From an uncultured Odoribacter sp. (GTDB lineage: Bacteria > Bacteroidota > Bacteroidia > Bacteroidales > Marinifilaceae): DNA of 6,049 nucleotides. Where the stretch lies: contig CAKVCR010000180.1 of the NCBI GenBank assembly GCA_934725835.1, positions 1-6,049 of the forward strand, read 5' to 3'. Below the pieces are notes generated by a model. The model saw only the letters and a list, made by a program, of their open reading frames with translations. It was not told where the DNA came from and ran no database searches. Shown here piece by piece: positions 1 through 5,832 of the stretch (position 1 is the stretch's first letter; each line of letters begins with the position of its first letter). The position numbers were made by a program, and so were the translations under genes.

Positions 1-159
1 GTTTGGAACCACTACACCTGGATACGTATGTCCGTGTCCTCCGGTGCCGATAAAGGGGTTCACGTATTGGGCATAGTCTTTCCCTGCTTGCGGTTGGCTG
101 CAACCGGTCCATAGGAGGACTATACAACAGAGCTTATAAAAATGGGAATATCGTTTCAT
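1..159 (-). CDS. GH92 family alpha-mannosidase, N-terminal fragment (lipoprotein), cut by the window edge
   Basis: Reading the minus strand from the ATG at 159 gives 53 open codons to the window edge. Residues 1-20 look like a lipoprotein signal: basic start (MKR), hydrophobic stretch, then LLWTGCSQ with Cys20 as the likely lipidated residue. The mature part opens with DYAQYVNPFIGTGGHGHTYP (residues 28-47), which closely matches the conserved start of GH92 enzymes. Known GH92 members are calcium-dependent exo-acting alpha-mannosidases, mostly alpha-1,2 or alpha-1,3, working in the periplasm or at the surface. The gene starts 10 bases after the GH2 beta-mannosidase stop, on the same strand, so the two are almost certainly co-transcribed. 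There is no clear Shine-Dalgarno sequence. The family call is strong because the N-terminal motif is distinctive. Linkage specificity and the catalytic residues cannot be judged, since those parts lie outside the window. Confidence 0.88.
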   Translation of the reverse strand, partial: MKRYSHFYKLCCIVLLWTGCSQPQAGKDYAQYVNPFIGTGGHGHTYPGVVVPN

Positions 160-169
160 TGCCGGCGGT

Positions 170-2734
170 TTAATAAGTGTCGCAAATTTGTTTAATTGTA
201 ATTTCCGGTGTTTTGTCTTTCTTGATTGCTGCTGATGTGACGACTATTTTTCTGCGTTCGCCCGGTAGCAGGTCAAAGAAGTTATCACTGAAATGAGCGC
301 CTTGCATCGGGACTTGGATAAATACATCCTTTGCCAATTGCCTGCTGTATAATATAATTTCGCAACGCCCGTCAAAAGTCCTGGTTTTGTATTCTATTTT
401 TGCCTTCGGAAGATTTAAATCCTTTGTGCGTGCAAAATAATGAGTATTCTCGGTAAGGATGTTTCCTTTCCGGTCTTTTAATCTGGCTGTCAGAAAACGG
501 TCAGATTGTTTTTCGGGAGCAATCCATTGGCTTAACGGCTGGCTGAGCACCTGTTTTACGCTATTGGCAGGTAAGGATACCGGCAGTTTCAAGTTTTTCT
601 CTTTTTTACCTTGGAAGTCGACCAATTGTAATTCCAGAATCAGCTCATCTTGAGTCTCCAGAAAATCGGAAAAAAGATACACGGCAAGAGTGTCGTTAAT
701 GGACATGACATTGGCATATACTGGAGCAAATGCCTGTTTGGCATGATAGTGGAGAGCTTTCCAGTTGCCGTAGTAGTCGATGCTCGACCAGGAAACAACG
801 GGCCAGCTGTCGTTCAGTTGCCAGTAGAGTGTGCCCATACAATAGGGGCGATTTCGGCGTTGGGCTTCAATGCAATGACGGATGCCGCGTCCCTGAAGCA
901 CCAGACCGACATATACAAAATCCTCAAATTTCTCCGGTACGATATAATCCCTTTCCATGTAGGTATTAATCAGACTATTGCCGGTGCTGCTTTTCTGGTG
1001 ACCATTCATGACGTCGGATTCTAACCGATAGTCTTCCGGAGCAGCGAAAGTGGCAATGGTTTTCATTTCAGGAAATGCCTGGAATCCAAATTCGCTGATA
1101 AATCGTCCAAGCTCTGTATCAGTCGATTCAAATGGTTTTTGACCATACCAGATGCCCCAATTGTGACTGTCACCTGTACCCCAGGAATGCGGACGTCCCC
1201 AATTGGCAAAATAGGGCGATGAATGTACATAAAATCTTCCTTTATCGAATTTTTCCACCTGAGCCGGGAGTAGTTCTTGGAACAATTTGCGGTAGTCGTG
1301 CAGAAATTGCCGATACACCTCCGGAGCAAAGCGGGATTGCCAGCCCCAATATTTGATGCCTTCCAAAATCTCGTTATTGCCACACCACATGGCCAGGCTG
1401 GCATGATTGCGCAGACGCTTGATGTTGTATTCTGCTTCCTCTGCCACTCGTTTTAAAAAAGCCGGGTCGGCAGGATAAGTGGTGCAACCGAATATAAAGT
1501 CCTGCCATATCAGAATACCGTTTTCGTCTGCCAAATCATAAAAACGGTCGTCCTCATAAACACCGCCTCCCCATACTCGTATCATGTTCATGTTTGCCTC
1601 CTTGATATCGCGGAACAGTTTGTTGTAGCGTTCTGCCGTTACAGCCGGCAGCATGGCGTCTGAAGGAATATAGTTGGCGCCTTTGGCAAACATCGGTATG
1701 CCGTTCACCTCAAAATAGAACGACTCGCCATGGGCATCGGTTTCATTTACAACCTTCACTGTGCGCAGTCCGATACGTTTGGTCTCCTCTGCTACAATTT
1801 GCGAATCGCTGATTATGCGGGCTGTAAAATTATACAATGTCGGTTTCCCCCATCCGTTTGGCATCCACCGTTCCGGTTTCAGAATTTCAAACGGAATTTC
1901 CACCTGATTCCGTCCCGGTTGCAATTTTATGTGGCGGCTGACGGTCTGTACAGTTCGGTTATTGACGGAACAGCTGATTTTTACCGTGACATCAATCGGC
2001 TTGGCTGTGATGCTGTTTACTTCCAGTCGATTGGAAATTGCAGCCACCTCATCAGTCAGTGTAAGTTGTTTTACGTGGTAGTCGTCAATGGTCGCCACAT
2101 CAAATAACGTTAGGGTAATGGGACGCCACACACCGCTTGTCACCATGCGAATGCCCCAATCCCAACCGTAGCTATAGGGAGCTTTTCTGCTGAAAATACT
2201 TACCCGCTTGTCGGAATGGTCATTGTCGGCAGGGTATTCAAATCCGTTGGTTTCCCACTGAGGCAATGTCTGCCTAATGGGAGAGTGGAACAATATCTGC
2301 AAACGATTTTTGCCGGTGTGCAATACCTCCTTCACCGGCACTGTATACCCGACAAACATATTGTCGCTCCTTAAAATAAGAGAGCCGTTCAGATAGACAT
2401 CGGCATAAGTATCCAGACCTTCAAAAACGAGGTTAGCTCCCTCTTTGGCAATTTGTTCGGGAGTCAGGGTAAAGTCGGTCTTATAAACCCAGTCCCTGTT
2501 TTCCACCCACTGAATTTTTCCTTCATTCAATCCGTAAAAGGGGTCGGGCAACAGCTTATGTCTGATTAAATCTTGGTGTATAGTTCCCGGAACAACGGCA
2601 TCCATCCATTTGCCGCTTCCGGCTTCTGAAAACGTCCACCCTTGGTTGATGGGTATATATATCTTAGTAGATTGCTCTTGTCCGCATACCGCAAAGAAAT
2701 GCGTGAGCAATAAAATGAGAATAGTATATTTCAT
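170..2734 (-). CDS. GH2 family beta-mannosidase, exported
   Basis: This 854-residue exo-beta-mannosidase (EC 3.2.1.25 type) should remove terminal beta-linked mannose from oligosaccharides, probably in the periplasm. Residues 1-18 are a hydrophobic signal peptide (MKYTILILLLTHFFAVCGQ). Cys17 follows FAV, a poor lipobox, so ordinary signal peptidase cleavage is more likely. Rough domain order: sugar-binding jelly roll 26-215, with the beta-mannosidase motif YGWDWG at 189-194; Ig-like domain about 216-325; TIM barrel about 330-675; C-terminal beta domains to 854. The barrel contains IRVWGGGVYEDD (385-396), the acid/base motif WCGNNE with Glu455, the nucleophile motif ISEFG with Glu548, and GTLYWQLNDSWPV (634-646). 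Both catalytic glutamates are present and the length suits Bacteroides enzymes such as BtMan2A. It is the first gene of a unit with the GH92 gene 10 bases downstream. The start is the ATG just before the signal peptide. Family assignment is very secure; the natural substrate is inferred. Confidence 0.95.
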   Translation of the reverse strand: MKYTILILLLTHFFAVCGQEQSTKIYIPINQGWTFSEAGSGKWMDAVVPGTIHQDLIRHKLLPDPFYGLNEGKIQWVENRDWVYKTDFTLTPEQIAKEGANLVFEGLDTYADVYLNGSLILRSDNMFVGYTVPVKEVLHTGKNRLQILFHSPIRQTLPQWETNGFEYPADNDHSDKRVSIFSRKAPYSYGWDWGIRMVTSGVWRPITLTLFDVATIDDYHVKQLTLTDEVAAISNRLEVNSITAKPIDVTVKISCSVNNRTVQTVSRHIKLQPGRNQVEIPFEILKPERWMPNGWGKPTLYNFTARIISDSQIVAEETKRIGLRTVKVVNETDAHGESFYFEVNGIPMFAKGANYIPSDAMLPAVTAERYNKLFRDIKEANMNMIRVWGGGVYEDDRFYDLADENGILIWQDFIFGCTTYPADPAFLKRVAEEAEYNIKRLRNHASLAMWCGNNEILEGIKYWGWQSRFAPEVYRQFLHDYRKLFQELLPAQVEKFDKGRFYVHSSPYFANWGRPHSWGTGDSHNWGIWYGQKPFESTDTELGRFISEFGFQAFPEMKTIATFAAPEDYRLESDVMNGHQKSSTGNSLINTYMERDYIVPEKFEDFVYVGLVLQGRGIRHCIEAQRRNRPYCMGTLYWQLNDSWPVVSWSSIDYYGNWKALHYHAKQAFAPVYANVMSINDTLAVYLFSDFLETQDELILELQLVDFQGKKEKNLKLPVSLPANSVKQVLSQPLSQWIAPEKQSDRFLTARLKDRKGNILTENTHYFARTKDLNLPKAKIEYKTRTFDGRCEIILYSRQLAKDVFIQVPMQGAHFSDNFFDLLPGERRKIVVTSAAIKKDKTPEITIKQICDTY

Positions 2735-2754
2735 ATTGCGTAGGTGTTTGCAGA

Positions 2755-2786
2755 CAAAAATAATGCTTTTTCTTGTTTTGTAAAAA
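2755..2786 (-). promoter_or_regulatory. Probable Bacteroides-type promoter of the GH2-GH92 unit
   Basis: On the minus strand a perfect -7 box, TATTTTTG (consensus TAnnTTTG), lies at 2755-2762. Eighteen bases further upstream is TTTTTA (2781-2786), a loose match to the TTTG -33 box. Transcription would start near 2748, leaving a short leader of roughly 14 bases before the GH2 start codon. The site lies just past the terminator of the upstream ketoacyl synthase gene, where a promoter is needed. AT-rich DNA produces such matches by chance, and the very short leader is a mild concern. Confidence 0.5.
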
Positions 2787-2787
2787 T

Positions 2788-2821
2788 AAAAAAAAATGGA
2801 AGAGAAAATTTATTCCCTTCC
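2788..2821 (-). terminator. Rho-independent terminator of the tetR-fabH unit
   Basis: On the minus strand, 35 bases past the ketoacyl synthase stop, GGAAGGGAA pairs with TTCTCTTCC around a six-base loop (2798-2821). This nine-pair stem includes one G-U pair. It is followed by one A and then nine T residues (2788-2796). The sequence matches the intrinsic terminator pattern and separates the tetR-fabH unit from the mannosidase unit, which is read in the same direction. Confidence 0.85.
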
Positions 2822-2856
2822 AATATATGCATAAAAATGTGGAAAAAAATTCTTGA

Positions 2857-3807
2857 TTAAAATTGCAGCAACATGGCTCCGCAGGAATAACCTCCGCCAA
2901 AAACAGTGAGACCTACCAAATCGCCTTCTTTGATTTTGTCAATATTCTCCGACAGGGAAATCGTACAGCTGGGGCTGCCGGTGTTGCCTCGTTGTTCAAT
3001 ATTCATCAGGAAGCGTTCCTCCGGAATATCAGTCTGTTTCGAGATAGTCTTGATAATACGTTGGTTGGCCTGATGGGAAGAAATCCAAGTCAAGTCCTGC
3101 ACTGTTTTTCCATAGCTGCGGGTGACATGTTCCAGAGCATCCACCATATAGTGGCATGCATTTACAAATACGTCTCTGCCTTCCGGCATGCCGATACCGC
3201 CGTGTTGGGGACGCAAATATACAGCTTCTGCAGCCTTGCCGATATGTCCCAATCCGTGGGTGTAGATATCCACGATGCGAGGGTCGTGACCGCTGCAATT
3301 TTGTGCAGAGACAAACAGTGCAACAGCACCGTCACCCCACAGGTGACCGCTTTGCGGGTCTGCTTCGTTAGCATATCCTGTATTGTGTTCAGAACCGATT
3401 ACCAATGCTTTTGTTGCTTTTCCCATGGCAAAATATCCCTGGACAATCTCCATGGCATTGATAAATGAAGAACAGGCAGAAGAAACTGTCAGACATTTGG
3501 CATTTTCAATATGATAGCGTCTTTGCACCATGTGCGAAGGGGTAGCGACAGTGTCGTATGGTGAATAAGTGGCAGTGACAATCAAATCGACATCTTCAAT
3601 GGGGTAGGGCAAATCTTTGACTGCAATATCCACAGCCTTGATACCCATAGTGTTGGTGTTTTCGTCTTTTCCGGCTTTGCTCCGGTTCTTGATACCTGTG
3701 CGGGAATAAATCCATTCGTCATCCAGCCCGTTTACTTCCTTAAAATAACTATTTGGAACAACATTCCCGGGTAAATAGTGACTCAATTTGTTAATATACA
3801 ACTCCAT
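2857..3807 (-). CDS. Beta-ketoacyl-ACP synthase III family protein (FabH-like paralog)
   Basis: This 316-residue thiolase-fold condensing enzyme has the usual FabH length. Family members join an acyl-CoA starter to malonyl-ACP in the cytoplasm. The Cys-His-Asn triad is intact: Cys112 in VSSACSSF, His245 in SSHQANQR, and Asn275 in RGNTGSPS. The N-terminal EWIYSRTGIKNR keeps Trp32 and Arg36, which contact CoA in E. coli FabH, and the C-terminus has the typical FGGGYSCGAMLLQF. The loop before GDGA reads DPQSGHLW. It is about three residues shorter than the E. coli loop (DPTDRGTIIIF) and lacks Arg151. The gene follows a TetR regulator by 14 bases and ends in a terminator. No fab, acyl carrier or rpmF/plsX gene is next to it, so it is probably a specialised paralog rather than the housekeeping fabH. 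A role in branched-chain or other special acyl chains, or in making a secondary lipid, is possible but not shown. No symbol is given for that reason. Confidence 0.88.
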   Translation of the reverse strand: MELYINKLSHYLPGNVVPNSYFKEVNGLDDEWIYSRTGIKNRSKAGKDENTNTMGIKAVDIAVKDLPYPIEDVDLIVTATYSPYDTVATPSHMVQRRYHIENAKCLTVSSACSSFINAMEIVQGYFAMGKATKALVIGSEHNTGYANEADPQSGHLWGDGAVALFVSAQNCSGHDPRIVDIYTHGLGHIGKAAEAVYLRPQHGGIGMPEGRDVFVNACHYMVDALEHVTRSYGKTVQDLTWISSHQANQRIIKTISKQTDIPEERFLMNIEQRGNTGSPSCTISLSENIDKIKEGDLVGLTVFGGGYSCGAMLLQF

Positions 3808-3821
3808 TGTCTATAGCATTA

Positions 3822-4415
3822 TTATTGTGTTTCCTTATTTAATATGCCGTTAAACAACAGGTCGACGTATTCCCTCAGCGATTGGTAGTTCCGTTTCCTG
3901 TTGCTGATAATGACAAACGGTTGCTCCAGGCTTTTGAACATGACCAATAACGTTTTGGCGAATGATGACGGATCATTTATATTGAAAATTCCCATATCCT
4001 TGCCGTCCTGCAGGATACAAGACAACAATTGTCTTTCCTTTACGTCAATCCTCTTCCTTAACTGCTCTATGCGTAGGTTATAGAAGATAAAATCATACCT
4101 CAGATACTTGTTGTAACGAACCAGATTGTCCACTACATTGAAGCGAGCCAGAATATACAGTTTCAATTTCCTGTCGGGAGGAAGTTTTGAATCCGCAGCT
4201 TTCTGTAGTTTCGCTGTGATATTGTCCACCTGATTTTCAACAACCTGTTTGAAAATTTCGTCTTTGCTTTTGAAATGCATATATAAGGTACGCCTGCTTA
4301 TCTTTGCAGCATTGGCAATATCGTTCATCGTAGCCTTATAAACACTCATTTCAGCAAAGAGAGCCTTTGCAACAAGTATAATCTTACTCTTTGTCCTACT
4401 CAATTTTGTTTTCAT
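3822..4415 (-). CDS. TetR-family transcriptional regulator
   Basis: This 197-residue protein has the usual TetR size and layout. Residues about 11-57 form the N-terminal helix-turn-helix domain: an AKALFAE helix, then TMNDIANAAKISRRTLYMHFKSKDEIF, with the typical TLYxHFKSKDE signature at 43-54. The remainder (about 60-197) is a predicted helical ligand and dimer domain with no recognisable ligand signature. Most TetR proteins are homodimeric repressors released by a small molecule. The gene is first in a unit with the FabH-like synthase, 14 bases downstream, so the ligand may be a fatty acid, acyl-CoA or related lipid, although this is only inferred from context. It is transcribed away from the yitT-like gene across a 199-base region with two inverted repeats that could be its operators. 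The start ATG at 4415 places the DNA-binding domain at the N-terminus as expected. Confidence 0.93.
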   Translation of the reverse strand: MKTKLSRTKSKIILVAKALFAEMSVYKATMNDIANAAKISRRTLYMHFKSKDEIFKQVVENQVDNITAKLQKAADSKLPPDRKLKLYILARFNVVDNLVRYNKYLRYDFIFYNLRIEQLRKRIDVKERQLLSCILQDGKDMGIFNINDPSSFAKTLLVMFKSLEQPFVIISNRKRNYQSLREYVDLLFNGILNKETQ

Positions 4416-4436
4416 AGACAGTCGTGCAATGGTTTA

Positions 4437-4467
4437 ATTTGCACATTTGTCAAAAATTTGTGCAAAT
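4437..4467. repeat. 31-bp inverted repeat upstream of tetR, candidate operator or leader hairpin
   Basis: Two perfect nine-base arms, ATTTGCACA (4437-4445) and TGTGCAAAT (4459-4467), flank a 13-base spacer. Arm centres are 22 bases apart, about two helical turns, so a dimer or pair of dimers could bind one DNA face. The repeat lies 22-52 bases upstream of the tetR start codon and overlaps one of two candidate -7 boxes. Its inner part holds ACATTTGTCA (4443-4452), the same ten bases found in the palindrome beside yitT. If it is transcribed from the farther promoter, the arms could instead form an RNA hairpin in the tetR leader. Confidence 0.6.
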
Positions 4468-4502
4468 CTAATTATTTTTCTCGATATACAATTGCAAAGA
4501 TA
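4463..4502 (-). promoter_or_regulatory. Candidate promoter region for tetR-fabH, two possible -7 boxes
   Basis: On the minus strand two perfect TAnnTTTG matches occur. TATCTTTG lies at 4495-4502, with TTTC (4522-4525) 19 bases upstream as a near -33 box; this would give a leader of about 70 bases containing the whole 31-bp inverted repeat. TAGATTTG lies at 4463-4470, with ATTG (4489-4492) 18 bases upstream, and overlaps the right arm of that repeat. The first has the better -33 spacing. In either case a protein bound to the repeat would block tetR transcription, which suggests self-repression. Confidence 0.5.
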
Positions 4503-4537
4503 CATTTTTTAAAATAACAATGAAAGAGGTCTGATTT

Positions 4538-4551
4538 ATGACATTTGTCAT
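4538..4551. promoter_or_regulatory. 14-bp palindrome ATGACATTTGTCAT, candidate TetR operator
   Basis: Six-base half sites ATGACA and TGTCAT are perfectly complementary around a two-base centre. The site abuts the expected -33 position of the yitT-like promoter, where a bound repressor would block RNA polymerase. Ten consecutive bases, ACATTTGTCA at 4541-4550, recur at 4443-4452 in front of tetR, with centres 98 bases apart. A short palindrome repeated on both sides of a divergent TetR region is a common operator pattern. Binding by this TetR protein is inferred. Confidence 0.5.
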
Positions 4552-4581
4552 GTTTTATGATTAAACACCTTGGTATCTTTG
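4551..4581 (+). promoter_or_regulatory. Probable promoter of the yitT-like gene
   Basis: A perfect Bacteroides -7 box, TATCTTTG, lies at 4574-4581. It is followed by GCG and an AT-rich leader of about 30 bases to the start codon at 4615. The -33 box is weak: only T-rich sequence (4553-4557) lies near the expected spacing, while the TTTG at 4544-4547 is 26 bases away, which is too far. A weak -33 box next to a palindrome could mean regulated expression. The spacing to the gene is typical. Confidence 0.6.
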
Positions 4582-4614
4582 CGCCCGAATTGAAGATTTA
4601 ATTTTTTTTATATC

Positions 4615-5586
4615 ATGAATGTTACAAAACCTTCTTTCTACAAGGAAAAGATTTTTTCAGCGCAGTGGTTTAGGACTTGGAGCACACTGCTTTTGGGTTC
4701 GATGGTGATAGCGTTAGGCTACACTTTTTTTATGACTCCTTACCAGATTGTTCCGGGAGGTATTTATGGTATTTCCACCATTTTGAATTGGAAACTGGGC
4801 TTCCCGATTGGTATGGCAGCATTGTGTTTCAACTTGCCGTTGAGTTTAATCGGCTTTAAGATCTTGGGGCGTGACTTCGGATTCCGTACCTTTGTATGTT
4901 TCTGGTTGGTAGCGTTGTTTGCTGATGGCTATCCTTGGCTGTTGGAGCATGCATTCGGTTACTCGTCAGAATTTGCACACGATCCGCTTCAGCTTGTAAA
5001 AGGAGGTATTGCAAATCCCGATTCAGCTAAAGAGGGAGTGTTGTTAGCCTGTATCTTTGGTGGTGTCGTGATTGGTATCGGTGCCGGTTTGATATTCAAG
5101 AGCCGCTCATCCAGTGCCGGAACCGACGTGTTGGCAGCCGTATTGCACAAACTGACCCGCCGTCCGTTGGGAATGATGCAGATGACAGTAGACTTGATTA
5201 TCGTTGTATTGGGATTCGTTGCCTTCCCGGATTGGAAAACACCGTTCTATTCGTTGATTACCATCTTCATCATGGGTAAGGTGATAGACATCGTCATTGG
5301 CGGCTATTCCAGCGACAAAACCTTCTTTATTGTTTCCGACAAGACCGAAGAAATCCGTCAATATATCCTTTCCGAACTGCACCGTGGCGGTTCAATCCTG
5401 CCGGTGAACGGAATGTGGAATCGTAAGGAGAAAGAGATGATTATGACAGTAGTCAACCGCAAAGAAGTGACTACCCTCCAGCGTGCTATCCAGCATATCG
5501 ACCCGAAAGCTTTCACTATGATTCTGAATGCACAGGAAATTATGGGACAAGGCTTCAAACGCATGGATTGGGACGACCAGAAATAA
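4615..5586 (+). CDS. YitT family membrane protein (DUF161-type membrane domain plus DUF2179)
   Basis: This 323-residue inner-membrane protein belongs to the YitT family, whose molecular function is not established; transport has been suggested. Hydrophobic segments lie at about 22-40, 64-85, 91-106, 141-162, 189-207 and 211-230. Family motifs are visible: VPGGIYGIST (46-55), comparable with the usual PGGxxGIS, and SSSAGTDVLAAVLHK (165-179), comparable with GGTDILA. The soluble C-terminal part from about 234 to 314 (TFFIVSDKTEEIRQYIL onward, ending LNAQEIMGQGF) matches DUF2179, a small alpha-beta domain that may bind a ligand. The start is well fixed: an in-frame TGA at 4591 lies upstream with no other ATG between. 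The gene is a single unit, divergent from tetR-fabH, and closes with its own terminator. The shared palindrome hints that the TetR protein may control it. Family confidence is high; the substrate is unknown. Confidence 0.92.
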   Translation: MNVTKPSFYKEKIFSAQWFRTWSTLLLGSMVIALGYTFFMTPYQIVPGGIYGISTILNWKLGFPIGMAALCFNLPLSLIGFKILGRDFGFRTFVCFWLVALFADGYPWLLEHAFGYSSEFAHDPLQLVKGGIANPDSAKEGVLLACIFGGVVIGIGAGLIFKSRSSSAGTDVLAAVLHKLTRRPLGMMQMTVDLIIVVLGFVAFPDWKTPFYSLITIFIMGKVIDIVIGGYSSDKTFFIVSDKTEEIRQYILSELHRGGSILPVNGMWNRKEKEMIMTVVNRKEVTTLQRAIQHIDPKAFTMILNAQEIMGQGFKRMDWDDQK

Positions 5587-5607
5587 AGTATAAATCACTC
5601 ATATAGT

Positions 5608-5640
5608 TAGCCGGAAGATGATTCCGGCTATTTTTTTATT
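5608..5640 (+). terminator. Rho-independent terminator after the yitT-like gene
   Basis: Nine perfect pairs, TAGCCGGAA (5608-5616) with TTCCGGCTA (5622-5630), surround the five-base loop GATGA and are followed directly by seven T residues (5631-5637). It begins 22 bases after the yitT stop. The GC-rich stem and T-run make this a strong terminator. The complementary strand lacks a matching T-run next to the stem, so it is probably one-directional. Confidence 0.93.
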
Positions 5641-5716
5641 CCTGCCTCAGATGGATGAATCCCCTCAGTCTTTTATCCCGCTCATCTCTTGCTTAAATAT
5701 ATGTCAAAGCCATATC

Positions 5717-5760
5717 AAAGATAACACATCTATATGTTAGATATAACAACTGTTATCTTT
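5717..5760. repeat. Nested inverted repeat of TGTTAT/ATAACA words in the intergenic region
   Basis: Perfect ten-base arms, AAAGATAACA (5717-5726) and TGTTATCTTT (5751-5760), enclose 24 bases. Inside are two overlapping smaller inverted repeats, ATCTA/TAGAT (5728-5742) and TGTTA/TAACA (5735-5748), so the word TAACA or its complement appears four times. It lies 38 bases upstream of the -7 box in front of the right-edge gene, a suitable place for an activator or repressor site. No T-run follows on the plus strand, so it is not an obvious terminator. Its function is unknown. Confidence 0.6.
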
Positions 5761-5773
5761 AAGTAATATTTAA

Positions 5774-5805
5774 CTTGCATTTGCCTTCTAAAAATGCTAT
5801 ATTTG
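5774..5805 (+). promoter_or_regulatory. Probable promoter of the right-edge gene
   Basis: A perfect -7 box, TATATTTG, lies at 5798-5805. CTTG (5774-5777), 20 bases upstream, is a one-mismatch -33 box. Transcription would start near 5811, giving a leader of about 20 bases before the ATG at 5833. Position, spacing and the preceding terminator all fit a new transcription unit starting here. The rest of the 5641-5832 interval, apart from the nested repeat, shows nothing recognisable. Confidence 0.6.
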
Positions 5806-5832
5806 GGTATGTCTAATCGTTAATCTGAAATT

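Noticed and set aside
650..1024. 124-residue open frame on the plus strand inside the GH2 gene
   Set aside because: It lies fully antisense to a clearly conserved beta-mannosidase reading frame and shows no recognisable motif; it is a shadow frame.
2826..2833. Eight-base palindrome TATGCATA after the fabH-like gene
   Set aside because: Short AT-rich palindromes like this are expected by chance, and it lies between a stop codon and a terminator with no promoter beside it.
2863..3468. 201-residue open frame on the plus strand inside the fabH-like gene
   Set aside because: It is antisense to the catalytic His and Asn regions of a conserved enzyme and its translation has no family features; its length is a by-product of the codon use of the real gene.
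2857..3807. HMG-CoA synthase or chalcone synthase assignment for the condensing enzyme
   Set aside because: The Cys-His-Asn triad at 112/245/275, the WxxxR motif at 32-36 and the length match the FabH class much better.
5716..5723. Perfect minus-strand -7 box (TATCTTTG) inside the intergenic repeat
   Set aside because: No -33 box lies at a workable spacing and no gene follows on that strand, only the antisense of yitT; it is more likely part of the inverted-repeat arm.
5717..5760. Invertible promoter switch flanked by inverted repeats
   Set aside because: The arms are only 24 bases apart, much closer than typical Bacteroides phase-variable promoters, no promoter lies between them, and no recombinase gene is in view.
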